Shown piece after piece: positions 1 to 9,704 of a stretch of 64,000 bases of DNA. Position 1 is the stretch's first letter. Every line of letters begins with the position of its first letter. The notes beneath the pieces were generated by a model, which saw only the letters and a program-made list of their open reading frames with translations, made no database searches and was not told the origin of the DNA. The translations under genes and the position numbers were made by a program. The stretch is taken from contig DBBQ01000039.1 in NCBI GenBank assembly GCA_002292265.1, positions 62,001-126,000 on the forward strand, in the 5' to 3' direction. This DNA comes from Flavobacteriaceae bacterium UBA980. Its GTDB lineage: Bacteria > Bacteroidota > Bacteroidia > Flavobacteriales > Flavobacteriaceae.

Positions 1-2265
1 TCCTCAAAAAAAGTATTAATTGACGAAATTCAACCCGAATTACGGTCCTATTTTAATAAGATAAAAAAAGCAGTAGGGCAGTATGTAATCATTCAGCGTA
101 CAGTAAAGTCTTGGACTCCGAGAATTTTACTCCAACTGATGGAACAGCGCTTAAATGAAATCCAGAATGAAAAAGAAGTTCGCTTACTTGGAGAATTCAA
201 TAGAAAGATCAGTCACTTGGTTCAGGAAGAACCTGCACCTTTTATCTTTGAACGTCTCGGAACGCGGTATCAGCACTATTTTTTAGATGAATTTCAAGAT
301 ACCTCTAGTTTGCAATGGTCCAATCTGGTTCCCTTAATCGGCAATGCAATAGAAAGTGAACGTTCTCTGGGTTCAAGTGGATCACTACTCTTGGTTGGAG
401 ATCCAAAGCAAGCTATCTATCGGTGGAGAGGAGGAAACATGGAACAGTATATTAGGCTGATCAACCAAACAGAAAATCCATTCCAAATCGAGGCAACCTG
501 TTTCTCTTTGGATCGCAATTTTAGATCAGAAAAAGAAATTGTGGATTTTAACAATGCCTTTTTTCAACTACATGCAGCACATTTTGAATCCCCTGAGTAT
601 CAAAAAATCTATGGGGAGGGGAGTCAACAGCAACCGCAAAAAGAAGGTGGCTACGTTTGCATAGAAGCCATTCCAAAAGGAGACACAAAAGAAGAAACTA
701 TTCCTCTTTATGTCGCTCAGACAGTTACTGCTGTTGAAACGCTCCTCAAAAAAGGATACCGTCAAAGAGAAATTGCAATTTTAGTTCGTAAAAAAAATCA
801 AGCAGCGGTGATCGGTACCGCTTTGGTTCAAGAGGGGTACGATTTAGTTTCCTCAGAGTCCCTTCAGGTATCCCAATCAACAAAAGTTCAACTGCTTATC
901 GCTTTTTTACAACTTTCCGTACGTCCGAATACACCCGAACACCACAAAACGATTTTAGATGTTCTTTGGGAAATCGAGAGTCAACCTAGGGAGGAGTATC
1001 ACGAATTTGCCAAACAAATTTTGCATCAAAAGTCAACTGTTTTTTTCAGCCATTTGAGGGAGCGATTCCCTTTTGATTTTGATTTAAGGCTTATGGCTTC
1101 ACTCCCCATTTCAGAAGCAATTGAATACATACTACTTTCCCTTCCTTCTTTGGACCTAAAAGATGCCTATGTGCATTCCTTACTGGAAGATGTATTTGAA
1201 TTTTCAAAAACCCATACAACTACAATCGCACAGTATTTAAATCATTGGAAACACCAGGGTGAGCAATTGCGAATTGCACTACCAGACGCTCTTGACGCAA
1301 TCCAACTGATGACCATTCACCAGGCCAAGGGATTGGAATTTCCCGTGGTTATTTTGCCCTTTATGGATACCCCTTTAAGCCCAAGCGTCACTGAAAAAGT
1401 ATGGTATCCATTTACGGAAGAGCCTTTGAAATCTATCCAATGGGGATGGTTGAATTTTTCGAAAGAACTACAACATTGCGGTCCAGAGGCACAAAAACTA
1501 TATGATTCACATCGATTGGGGCAACACTTGGATGCGTTTAATGTGCTTTACGTGGCGCTCACCAGAGCGGTAGAGGTTTTATATGTCATCACCCAAGAAG
1601 TAGATTCAGCCAGAACAACCTACGCACATTTGTTTAAATTCTATGTAGAAGCACAAGGAAAAAAGCTAGAGGCTAAAATCCCTTTTGAACAAGGGGTATT
1701 TCGATCCAAAAAGAGACAACCACAAAGTCGTGATATGTACAGTGAACATTTACTCTTTTCACTGCCGCTAAGCAATGCTTGGAAAAAACGAATTGTGGAA
1801 ACCTTGCCCACAACAAAAGTCGGGGATGCTGCCCGAGATCGCGGTGTATTGATTCACGACCTATTAGCAAAAGTGATTACAGCAGATCGAATTTCAGAAG
1901 TGATTAAGGAAGCTTTGGAGCAAAAAATCCTCTCAGAAGCATTAAAAAAAGAGGTAGAAGACAAATTAAGGGAAGTAGCATGTCACCCCGATTTAGTTTC
2001 ATTATTTAGTGAAGGAGATCAGATCCTTTGTGAACAAGACCTTCTTGCGCCCAACGGGCCTACCTTAAGACCAGACCGGATTAATTTTTCAAGTACAGGA
2101 GAAGCCACGGTTTTAGATTATAAAACTGGTATTCCAAAAAAAGAAGATGAAAATCAGCTTTTGAATTACGCTCGTGTGATTAAAGATCTCGGGTTTCAAG
2201 AAGTCAAAAATTATTTAGTTTATTTGTATCCAGAGGTACAGATTCTTAAGGTAAATCCCGAGTAA
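1..2265 (+). CDS. UvrD/RecB-family helicase-nuclease (AddA-like), 5' end cut by window edge
   Basis: Superfamily 1 DNA helicase with a C-terminal RecB-type nuclease, expected to process double-strand breaks together with the AddB-like protein encoded from 3622. The frame is open to base 1, so the gene starts outside the window; the first in-frame ATG (139) is internal. Of the 754 visible residues, helicase motif II reads LDEFQDTS (about residue 95), motif III VGDPKQAIYRWRGG, motif IV LDRNFRS, motif V MTIHQAKGLEFPVV and motif VI YVALTRA. The C-terminus has GVLIHDLL and then RPDRI...VLDYKTG, the usual pattern of a PD-(D/E)XK nuclease. The Walker A box must lie upstream of the window. The family assignment is secure; AddA rather than another RecB-like family is inferred from the neighbouring nuclease gene. 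Confidence 0.9.
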   Translation, partial: SSKKVLIDEIQPELRSYFNKIKKAVGQYVIIQRTVKSWTPRILLQLMEQRLNEIQNEKEVRLLGEFNRKISHLVQEEPAPFIFERLGTRYQHYFLDEFQDTSSLQWSNLVPLIGNAIESERSLGSSGSLLLVGDPKQAIYRWRGGNMEQYIRLINQTENPFQIEATCFSLDRNFRSEKEIVDFNNAFFQLHAAHFESPEYQKIYGEGSQQQPQKEGGYVCIEAIPKGDTKEETIPLYVAQTVTAVETLLKKGYRQREIAILVRKKNQAAVIGTALVQEGYDLVSSESLQVSQSTKVQLLIAFLQLSVRPNTPEHHKTILDVLWEIESQPREEYHEFAKQILHQKSTVFFSHLRERFPFDFDLRLMASLPISEAIEYILLSLPSLDLKDAYVHSLLEDVFEFSKTHTTTIAQYLNHWKHQGEQLRIALPDALDAIQLMTIHQAKGLEFPVVILPFMDTPLSPSVTEKVWYPFTEEPLKSIQWGWLNFSKELQHCGPEAQKLYDSHRLGQHLDAFNVLYVALTRAVEVLYVITQEVDSARTTYAHLFKFYVEAQGKKLEAKIPFEQGVFRSKKRQPQSRDMYSEHLLFSLPLSNAWKKRIVETLPTTKVGDAARDRGVLIHDLLAKVITADRISEVIKEALEQKILSEALKKEVEDKLREVACHPDLVSLFSEGDQILCEQDLLAPNGPTLRPDRINFSSTGEATVLDYKTGIPKKEDENQLLNYARVIKDLGFQEVKNYLVYLYPEVQILKVNPE

Positions 2266-2333
2266 TATATTTTGTTTATATTTAAAATACATTTATAAAT
2301 AAACCCAAATCGTATAACCCAAATCTACAATTC

Positions 2334-3555
2334 ATGTTTACCTTATCGAAAAATTATTCTCTTCTCCAAAAAGAGGCTGTAGTCGTACTCAAAACCATTT
2401 TTATACTGTTACTTACCTCTGTCAAAGCACAGAATGAAGCTGAACCCTGGAAGTTCTTCTTTGGAATTAACGCTGTGGATACCTTTCCAACAGGGGGGGG
2501 TTGGCTCCGGAGATCTTTTTGAAGAATTTTTAACTATCAATCATTGGAACATTGCTCCGTATCCCTCTTATATTGGGGTCAAGAATTATATTGGAGCTGG
2601 TTTTTCTTTTAGAACCCGTTTCAGTTTCAATTCAATTAAACAATACGGAGATACTCCAGCTTCAGACAATTATTACAATGTCGATGGAATTGTATCCTAT
2701 AATTTAAACACCCTATTTAAAGGAAAAACGCTAATGCCTTTTCTAGAAGTGGGAGGGGGATACTCCATATTTGATGAGCAAGGTGCAGGATATTTCAATT
2801 TGGGGGCTGGGGTAGAAATATGGCTGGGTCCCAAGAAAAAGACGGCCCTTACTTTGGAAACTATTTATAAAAACACAGGAGAAACTTACGGAGTAAAACA
2901 TTTTCAACATCTGATGGGTCTTGCCTTCCTCTTTGGTGCGAAAAAAGACTTGGATGGTGATGGCATTCCTGACAAAGAAGATGCATGTCCAGAAGTTGCA
3001 GGAATTGCACTTTTCAACGGATGTCCAGATACAGACAGAGACGGCATTCAAGATGAGGAAGATGACTGTCCCAATACTCCTGGAATCCCAGCGTTTAATG
3101 GATGTCCAGATACAGATGGAGATGGAGTAAAAGATCTAGAGGGTCAATGTCCAGACGAAGCAGGAACCATAGAAAACGACGGCTGTCCTGAGATTACCCA
3201 AGAGATTATCGAACGACTTCAAGAGATTGGGAAAATCATCTACTTTGCCACCAACGATTCTAAACTCAATGAAAGAAATAACCAAATTTTAGACGAGGTG
3301 TTTAACACACTTCAGAACTATTCTAGTTATAAAGTTGTGGTAGAAGGACATACAGATTCTTCTGGTCAAGCTTCTTTCAATCAAGCGTTATCGGAAAAAA
3401 GAGCAAATTCAGTAATGCGCTATTTGATTGAAAAAGGGATGTCACCTTCTCGAGTTTCTGCAAAGGGATATGGGGAAACTCGTCCAGCCGTATCTAACGA
3501 TACCGCAGAGGGAAGACGTGAAAACCGTAGAGTAGTATTTGAAATTTATCAATAG
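2334..3555 (+). CDS. OmpA-family outer-membrane protein, frameshifted near its N-terminus at a G8 tract
   Basis: Outer-membrane beta-barrel with a periplasmic peptidoglycan-binding OmpA domain. The signal peptide and first mature residues (ATG 2334, hydrophobic stretch ending SVKAQ, then WKFFFGINAVDTFPT) lie in one frame, while everything after about 2500 (DLFEEFLTINHWN onward) lies in another. The switch falls in a run of eight G at 2493-2500; seven or ten G would restore one frame, giving about 406 residues. After the barrel come calcium-binding TSP3-like repeats (DLDGDGIPD, DTDRDGIQD, DTDGDGVKD, each with a CP pair) and an OmpA_C domain with VVVEGHTDSSG and RRENRRV. The longest intact ORF starts at ATG 2434 but lacks a signal peptide. 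The shift is either a sequencing error or a real on/off state. Confidence 0.85.
2493..2500. repeat. G8 homopolymer at the ompA frameshift
   Basis: Eight consecutive G in the sequence cca-aca-G8-ttggc. Reading from the signal-peptide frame it gives TGGGW and then an early stop; removing one G joins the two frames as TGGVGSGDLF. Such tracts are known slipped-strand sites in phase-variable genes. A second G8 (minus strand, 20835-20842) inside mfd leaves that gene in frame. Confidence 0.8.
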
Positions 3556-3621
3556 TACTGAAATCAATGATTTAATTTAAAATAAACCGCTTTAGCTTGA
3601 CCTGATTTTTTACATTTAGGG

Positions 3622-6336
3622 ATGCAAACTTTTTTGGATGATGTCGCAAAAAAAATTGTTGCCGCCCATAGTGAGAGGGATCAGGTCAAAGTTATTGTCC
3701 CCAGTAATCGAGCGATAAATTTTTTAAAAGAAGCGTTTAAAAGAACTATAGAGACTCCTTTGGTGGCTCCAGAAATCATAAGCGTTTCCCAATTTATTGA
3801 GGAACTTTCCAGTATCCAACTCTTGCCCAAAGTAGATCTCTTGTATGCATTGTATGAGGTGTATCAAGAGCAAACTCCAAAAAAGGAGTTAGAGTCATTT
3901 CATCAATTTTACGGATGGGGAGCTACTCTTCTCGAAGAGTTTAATGAAATCGATACCCAACTTGTCAATGCAAAAGAACTCTTTAGTTTTATGTCTGCTC
4001 TGGGAGAGATTGAAGTATGGGGAGATCAGAAACAAGGGGATTTAAGCAAACGACATTTTAAAATTCAGGAGCAGTATTCTCTGTATTACGAAAAACTTTA
4101 CAAAAAGTTGCTGCAAATGGGTAGAGGGTATTCGGGTTTGCGACTCAGAGAAGCGGTTCAAAATCTATCTTTTTACACCCAACAAAACCTTTCAAAACAT
4201 TTTTTTGTAGGCTTTAATGCGTTGACTAAAGCAGAGGAAACCATTATTCAGGAACTTCTTGTAGAGAGTAAAGCAGAAATTATTTGGGATTTAGACCAAA
4301 CCTTTTATGAAGATGCCTACCACAGTGCAGGACACTACATTAGAACCTATCAAAAAAACTGGAAGGTTTTAAATAAACAACCCAAGCCCTTGTTTACGAA
4401 TTACTTTTCAGAAGCCAAAGAATTCGAGATAATCAGTACGGCAAAAAACAGTATTCAATCCAAAACAGCCATTCAAATTGCAAAAGAATTGAAGGAAGAA
4501 AACCCTGGAGACTCCACTGTGGTGGTTTTGGGCGATGAAACACTCTTACTTCCTACTCTTTCTGTTTTGCCAGAGGAGCTGCCCTGGAATATTACGATGG
4601 GATACCCCTTAAAGGATACGGTTCTTTTCGGATTTTTTATACATTATTTTGAGTTACAGCAAAGCCTCAGTACGTTGGGATTTCCAACACGTCAACTGTA
4701 TGAGTTTTCTCAAATTACAATTGCGAAAGTTCTTTTTCAGGAGGGCCAGTCTCCAATGGATCAATGGATTGAGACCCAGCAACAAAATTTTGTCAGTACC
4801 ACAACGTTGTGTGCCAAGGGGGGTGTTGAAACGCTTGTTTTTACCCCTTTCGATAAGGTAGCTGATTTTATTGAGCGACTTATAAAAATCACCCAAACTA
4901 TAAAGGAGCGTTACCTTAAAAAAAGGAACGAATCTTTTCAAATTCAAGTATGTGACCGTTTTCTTAGTCTGTTCGAATCTCTTGTAGACCGACATAAAGA
5001 ACACCAGTTTATGAAATCTCTCAGAGATTTTAAAATGATTTTCGAATCCTTAGCGGGTGAAGAAACTTTTGATTTTACGGGCGATGCTTTTGATGGAGTT
5101 CAAATTATGGGGCTTTTGGAAACTCGTCTTTTGGATTTTGACAACGTAATTATTACTAATGTCAACGAGGGAATTTTGCCTTTTGGAAAAACACCCTTTT
5201 CTTGGATTCCCTACGGGGTACGAAAAAAGTTTGGGATGAATACTTTTGTAGAGCAAGACCATCTGTACGCCTATCATTTTTTCCGATTGTTACAACGCTC
5301 AAAAAAAGTGTTTTTACTTTACAACGCCGCTGCGGAAGGCCTTTTTTCAGGGGAACGCAGTCGTTTTTTGATCCATCTAGAATATTTTAAACATCCCTCG
5401 CATCATCTTGTATTCAAGCAGCTAGCCCTTCCCATTCCAAAAATAGATTATACGCAAAAGAAAGTTTTAAAGACAGCTGCCATTCTCGCGCATTTGGAAC
5501 ACATAGGCCAAGAGGGGTTTTCACCCTCCTCGCTCACGCAGTACATCAGAAACCCATATCGGTTTTACGAACAGCGCATGCTTAAAATCAAACCTGTGGA
5601 AGAATTTAATGAGCAACTTAGCGCCATAGAAAAAGGGGCGATCATGCATGAGGTGTTAGAGCTCCTTTATACGCCCTATTTGTCGTTGATCATGAAGGAG
5701 TCTGATTATGACCAAATGTTGGAAAAACTCCCTGAAATTTTAGCAGCAACTTTCGATTCTCAAACCAAAAGCGAAGAGAAAAGAACTGGAAAAAACCTTT
5801 TGATTTATCAAGTAATGGAGGCTGTACTCCAACAGTTTTTAGGTTCCGAAAAAAAACAAGTCCTGGAAGGCAATCAAATTCAAATTATTGGTCTTGAACA
5901 AGAGTTTAAAAAAGCTATAGAAGTCAAAACCATTGAACGAAGTATATGCTTTAGAGGAACCGTTGACCGTATAGACCGTTATAATGGAACCTTGCGATTT
6001 GTAGATTATAAAACGGGAAGCGTCACAGCTACAGATTTAGCCTTTACGGATTGGGAGGAGATTCGCACGCTACCAAAAAAAGGACCCTTATTTCAAGTTT
6101 TACTCTATGCTTACGTTTTAAAGAATGATTTTAATGAGGAAAAGCGTATTGCTGGTGTGATTCCTTTAAAAACATTTACTAATGAGTTCCTCGCAGTTTC
6201 TCAAAAAGAAAACACAAGGAAAAAGCATCTTTTACATCTCGGAGATGAGGTTTTGAATGTTTTTGAAAAAGAACTTTTCGAGTTGCTTAAAGAAATTTTT
6301 GATCCTGAACTCCCTTTCTGGGAAAAGGAGCAATAG
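3622..6336 (+). CDS. PD-(D/E)XK nuclease family protein (AddB-like)
   Basis: Inactivated-helicase/nuclease subunit of an AddAB-type recombination complex, 904 aa. The N-terminus (VIVPSNRAINFLKEAFKR) resembles the UvrD-like fold of AddB without a clear Walker A. A conserved middle segment reads FDNVIITNVNEGILP. The C-terminal nuclease is marked by GAIMHEVLELLY (about residue 673) and LRFVDYKTGSV (about 793), matching the RecB/AddB nuclease motifs. It lies on the same strand as the AddA-like gene, separated only by the ompA gene, so the pair probably works together. The ATG at 3622 follows ompA by 66 bp. Low sequence conservation is normal for AddB in this phylum; the nuclease assignment is firm, the AddB name is inferred. 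Confidence 0.85.
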   Translation: MQTFLDDVAKKIVAAHSERDQVKVIVPSNRAINFLKEAFKRTIETPLVAPEIISVSQFIEELSSIQLLPKVDLLYALYEVYQEQTPKKELESFHQFYGWGATLLEEFNEIDTQLVNAKELFSFMSALGEIEVWGDQKQGDLSKRHFKIQEQYSLYYEKLYKKLLQMGRGYSGLRLREAVQNLSFYTQQNLSKHFFVGFNALTKAEETIIQELLVESKAEIIWDLDQTFYEDAYHSAGHYIRTYQKNWKVLNKQPKPLFTNYFSEAKEFEIISTAKNSIQSKTAIQIAKELKEENPGDSTVVVLGDETLLLPTLSVLPEELPWNITMGYPLKDTVLFGFFIHYFELQQSLSTLGFPTRQLYEFSQITIAKVLFQEGQSPMDQWIETQQQNFVSTTTLCAKGGVETLVFTPFDKVADFIERLIKITQTIKERYLKKRNESFQIQVCDRFLSLFESLVDRHKEHQFMKSLRDFKMIFESLAGEETFDFTGDAFDGVQIMGLLETRLLDFDNVIITNVNEGILPFGKTPFSWIPYGVRKKFGMNTFVEQDHLYAYHFFRLLQRSKKVFLLYNAAAEGLFSGERSRFLIHLEYFKHPSHHLVFKQLALPIPKIDYTQKKVLKTAAILAHLEHIGQEGFSPSSLTQYIRNPYRFYEQRMLKIKPVEEFNEQLSAIEKGAIMHEVLELLYTPYLSLIMKESDYDQMLEKLPEILAATFDSQTKSEEKRTGKNLLIYQVMEAVLQQFLGSEKKQVLEGNQIQIIGLEQEFKKAIEVKTIERSICFRGTVDRIDRYNGTLRFVDYKTGSVTATDLAFTDWEEIRTLPKKGPLFQVLLYAYVLKNDFNEEKRIAGVIPLKTFTNEFLAVSQKENTRKKHLLHLGDEVLNVFEKELFELLKEIFDPELPFWEKEQ

Positions 6337-6424
6337 CTCAATCAAATCCGTTTTGTAATAAAAAAGCAGATTGATTCAAATTTCATACTTTTACATTAGG
6401 AAGTAACCTTTACTAACTATATTA

Positions 6425-7360
6425 ATGAGCAAAGACAAAGATTTTGACGAGTTAGACTCCAATAACGACGGTTACCTAACAAAGGAAGAATTTAAGAAAG
6501 GGAATAAACCCTCTGGAATTGAAAAAGAAAAACTCAACTGGTTTCTAAGGTTAATAACCTTGGGAGATCGTTTTGATATTCGGGATTTTTGGGATCGATT
6601 AAAAAAATCTATTGTTGAATTTATCATACTGGTTTTTGGTGTGACGGTTTCCTTTGGAATAGAACAACAAGGAGGTGAGTCGGATAACCGTGCGGACGGG
6701 ATTGAAAACTTAGTCAATTTAAGGGAAGAAATTGACAAAATGATTACCTATACTGATGCTTACATTGAGCAAATTGATTGGGTTACTGAAATGTATAAAA
6801 AACAATACCAAAAATGGGATATTGATAATGACAGTATTTTTATCGAGTTCATGGAGGACGAGAATGATCCTGATGAGAATTACTTTTTTTCACCCATGGG
6901 AATGTACCCTAACAGAGACCCATTTGATCCTACTCGGGTAAGTTTTGATGCTATAAAATTAGACGGAACCTTTCGATTGCTTCCTAAGGAGGTTGGACTC
7001 AAAATCACCAATATTTACGACGGAACAGAACTCAAATATTTAATTGAAAACACAGGCGAAAAAGAAGAGCGCTATGTGAACCAGTTTAAAGACCGAGTGG
7101 CGAATAAATGGGTTTCTGATTTGCGATGGGTAGATCTAGATTACAACGAATTTTGGATTGAAAACAGGAAATACATCCAACAGGACAAATTTATTAAATA
7201 CAATCTCTACAAAAGAATTGACCTCTGGGAGTGGAGTATTAAGGAACAGTTGCAATTGTACAGAGCCTCATTGATTGAAGGTACAGAAATGTTAGATTCC
7301 GTAGTCGCGGTCCGAGATAGCGAAATTGAATTCATTTGGTGGGTACTTAATCCGAAGTAG
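6425..7360 (+). CDS. EF-hand membrane protein, DUF6090-like
   Basis: Unknown function, 311 aa. Residues 11-22 form a textbook EF-hand calcium loop (DSNNDGYLTKEE, with D, N, D, Y, T and E at positions 1, 3, 5, 7, 9 and 12). A single hydrophobic helix follows at about 58-78 (VEFIILVFGVTVSFGIEQ), then a long mostly helical acidic/aromatic region. One N-terminal helix followed by a soluble region resembles DUF6090 proteins of Bacteroidetes, whose helix reads EI.LV.IGILIAL.; this is recognition of a pattern, not a search result. The EF-hand in front of it is unusual. The 3' end overlaps the convergent crtI by 14 bp. There is no signal peptide; the EF-hand part is probably cytoplasmic. Confidence 0.75.
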   Translation: MSKDKDFDELDSNNDGYLTKEEFKKGNKPSGIEKEKLNWFLRLITLGDRFDIRDFWDRLKKSIVEFIILVFGVTVSFGIEQQGGESDNRADGIENLVNLREEIDKMITYTDAYIEQIDWVTEMYKKQYQKWDIDNDSIFIEFMEDENDPDENYFFSPMGMYPNRDPFDPTRVSFDAIKLDGTFRLLPKEVGLKITNIYDGTELKYLIENTGEKEERYVNQFKDRVANKWVSDLRWVDLDYNEFWIENRKYIQQDKFIKYNLYKRIDLWEWSIKEQLQLYRASLIEGTEMLDSVVAVRDSEIEFIWWVLNPK

Positions 7361-8816
7361 AAGCAGAAATTAAATCAGCAACTAATTTTCCAGAAATTAA
7401 TGCAGGAGGTACTCCTGGTCCCGGCACAGTGAGTTGTCCTGTAAAGTACAAGTTTTTCACTTTTTTACTTTTGAGCTTCGGTCTCAGAAACGCTGTTTGT
7501 AGTAGCGTGTTTGCCAAACCATAGGCGTTTCCTTTGTAGGAATTATAGTCCTCAATAAAATCATTTACACAAAAAGATTCACAAAAGAGCATCTGCTCCT
7601 TAATCGGTTGTTCGGTCAACTTTTCCATTCGATCTAATACCAGATTGAGATAGTGTTCTCTCAATTCGGAAGTATCTTCAATACCCGGTGCAATAGGGAT
7701 TAGTAGAAAACAAGCTTCTTTCCCTTTGGGTGCCATCGTTGGATCGGACATCGATGGGAAATTAGCATAAAACAAGGGGTTCTCTGGCCATTCAGGTTGG
7801 TCGTAAATGGCTTGTGCATGTAGGTCAAAGTCAACATCGAAAAACAAGGTGTGATGGGATACATTTTTCACTTTCTGGTTTAACCCGATATAAAACAAAA
7901 GTGACGAAGGTGCAAAGACTTTTTTATCCCAATAGGACTCGCTATAAACCCTGTATTTAGGATCCAATAGCTTTTCAGAATGATGATAATCTGCCCCTGA
8001 AAGGACAATATCCGCAGTGATGGCTTCTCCGTTAACTACAATTCCGTTGGCTTTTCCAGATGCATCCACGGTAATTTTTTCTACAGCTGTATCCGTATGG
8101 AAATGGACTCCAAGAGACTCTCCCAAAGCCACCATTGCTAATACAATACTGTACATTCCGTTTTCTGGATGCCAAGTACCTAATCCAAAATCTGCAAAGT
8201 TCATAAAATTGTAAAAGGAAGGGGTGTTGGAGGGTTTTGCTCCTAGAAATAACACAGGAAACTGTAAAATTTGTCGGAGTTTGGGACTTTTAAAGTCTTT
8301 GTAAACGTCTCTTTTGATATTACTCAGAAAATACTTGATCTTCTTTATTGTCACTGGGGTGACAAGCTCTAGAGGTGAAATACCAGGTCGATAGACCAAG
8401 TTCTGAATTGCAATCTCATAATTTTCTTTGGCAAGTTCAATAAAGCGTTTTAGTTTTTTGCTACTCCCCTTTTCTTCGTTTTCAAAAACAGTGTAGATTT
8501 TTTCTAAGGAATCTCCAATAGCAATGCTTTCATTTTCTCCAAAAACTACCTGATAACCTGGGTCGAGGCGTTCCAATTGGTAAAAGTCTTTTGTCGTTTT
8601 TTCAAAATCATTGTAAAATGATTCAAAAACATCTGGCATCCAATACCAAGAAGGTCCCATATCAAAAGTAAATCCGTCTTTTTTTAATTGACGAGCCCTA
8701 CCTCCTAAGGTTTGGTTTTTTTCGTAGACGTGAACTTCAAAATCTTTTTGAGCCAAATAGGATGCGGCGGACAGGGAAGAAAACCCTGAGCCTACAATAA
8801 CAATTTTTCTTTTCAT
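7347..8816 (-). CDS. crtI: phytoene desaturase (CrtI type)
   Basis: FAD-dependent desaturase, 489 aa, converting phytoene to lycopene by successive desaturation at the membrane. The N-terminal dinucleotide-binding fold has the sequence VIVGSGFSSLSAASYLA, then YEKNQTLGGRAR and DMGPSWYWMP. The C-terminal signature is LYFTGQLTVPGPGVPPALISGKLVADLI, which is typical of bacterial CrtI. Length is normal. Flavobacteria usually place crtB (phytoene synthase) and crtZ directly next to crtI; here the neighbours are an EF-hand protein and a ThuA-like gene, so crtB, crtY and crtZ must be elsewhere. The ATG at 8816 follows a leader of about 100 nt from a candidate promoter. Confidence 0.93.
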   Translation of the reverse strand: MKRKIVIVGSGFSSLSAASYLAQKDFEVHVYEKNQTLGGRARQLKKDGFTFDMGPSWYWMPDVFESFYNDFEKTTKDFYQLERLDPGYQVVFGENESIAIGDSLEKIYTVFENEEKGSSKKLKRFIELAKENYEIAIQNLVYRPGISPLELVTPVTIKKIKYFLSNIKRDVYKDFKSPKLRQILQFPVLFLGAKPSNTPSFYNFMNFADFGLGTWHPENGMYSIVLAMVALGESLGVHFHTDTAVEKITVDASGKANGIVVNGEAITADIVLSGADYHHSEKLLDPKYRVYSESYWDKKVFAPSSLLFYIGLNQKVKNVSHHTLFFDVDFDLHAQAIYDQPEWPENPLFYANFPSMSDPTMAPKGKEACFLLIPIAPGIEDTSELREHYLNLVLDRMEKLTEQPIKEQMLFCESFCVNDFIEDYNSYKGNAYGLANTLLQTAFLRPKLKSKKVKNLYFTGQLTVPGPGVPPALISGKLVADLISASTSD

Positions 8817-8917
8817 CTGTTTTTTTTAATACCGTTTTCTCGGGTAGACAGAGGAAACATCCAAGCAATCACACATTAAAGTATAAAAAACACATACTGG
8901 GATATTTCATAGCAGTA

Positions 8918-8925
8918 CAAAGATA
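8918..8925 (-). promoter_or_regulatory. candidate -7 element (TAtcTTTG) for crtI
   Basis: Reading on the minus strand the octamer TATCTTTG fits the Bacteroidetes -7 consensus TAnnTTTG. It would start a leader of about 95 nt before the crtI ATG. No convincing -33 TTG is placed 26 bases upstream, so this is only a candidate. Confidence 0.35.
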
Positions 8926-8969
8926 TTATAAAAAGAAGCGGTAAAAAACGATTTGTAAGAAAGGATGCT

Positions 8970-9704
8970 TTATTCTTTATGTGCTGCCCATGCGACACCT
9001 CTTGTGATCAAGCTCCACACTTCAGGGATTTCATAATCTTGCTTGGAATGGCCAATGGAATTGTAATATACACGGCCCTTTCCGAAAGGTTTTCTCCACA
9101 CGACTGGAACAACCGCCCCTTCAATCCAAGCATCATGAGCTCCAGAAAATTTGGTCGTAGCTAATACTTCCAAAGCAGGATCTACGTGCATATAATATTG
9201 TTCCGAATGGAGTGTAAAATTTTTAATATCCCTAGTAATTGGATCTTCTTTTGACCCTATTTCTACATTATAAGTCACTTGGCCTCCTGGGTGTTTCACA
9301 AATTGACCTCCCACCATATACTGGTATTCGGTATCGTCTCTAAAGGAGTCCCCTAAGCCTCCATGGCATCCTGCAAGACCCACTCCCGAAGCGACGGCTT
9401 TTATTAAACCTTGCGATTCTTTAGTGGTCATTTCACTCATTGTGATATGCTGGATAACCAAATCAAATTTTTGCATCACTGAAGTGTTTGTATAAATTGC
9501 AGTTCCTTTTTCTAGACGGACCACAGCCTGCTGTTCTTCCAGCCAGGAAGTAATCTTTTTAGCAAAAATTTCAGGTTGATGTCCTTCCCAACCCCCATAA
9601 ACAACTAGCACATTTTTACCTTCTAAGCTTGGAAGTTCGTTTTGTGAAAAACAGACGTTCATAAAAAGGAGAACGAATAATAAAGAGATGTTAGGCTTAA
9701 CCAT
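8970..9704 (-). CDS. secreted ThuA-domain protein
   Basis: ThuA-like (trehalose-utilisation, class I glutamine-amidotransferase-like fold) protein of 244 aa with a cleavable signal peptide (ISLLFVLLFMNVCFSQ). Recognisable ThuA features are NVLVVYGGWEGH near the mature N-terminus, FDLVIQHI, the loop GVGLAGCHGGLGDSF, GGQFVKHPGG, and a C-terminal GRVYYNSIGHSKQDYE. The family is common next to sugar oxidoreductases and isomerases in Bacteroidetes and is linked to polysaccharide or modified-sugar metabolism, but the reaction is unsettled. Here no sugar enzyme is adjacent; the nearest are the isomerase at 46.7 kb and the DUF1080 protein at 53.8 kb. It is probably transcribed alone. Confidence 0.85.
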   Translation of the reverse strand: MVKPNISLLFVLLFMNVCFSQNELPSLEGKNVLVVYGGWEGHQPEIFAKKITSWLEEQQAVVRLEKGTAIYTNTSVMQKFDLVIQHITMSEMTTKESQGLIKAVASGVGLAGCHGGLGDSFRDDTEYQYMVGGQFVKHPGGQVTYNVEIGSKEDPITRDIKNFTLHSEQYYMHVDPALEVLATTKFSGAHDAWIEGAVVPVVWRKPFGKGRVYYNSIGHSKQDYEIPEVWSLITRGVAWAAHKE

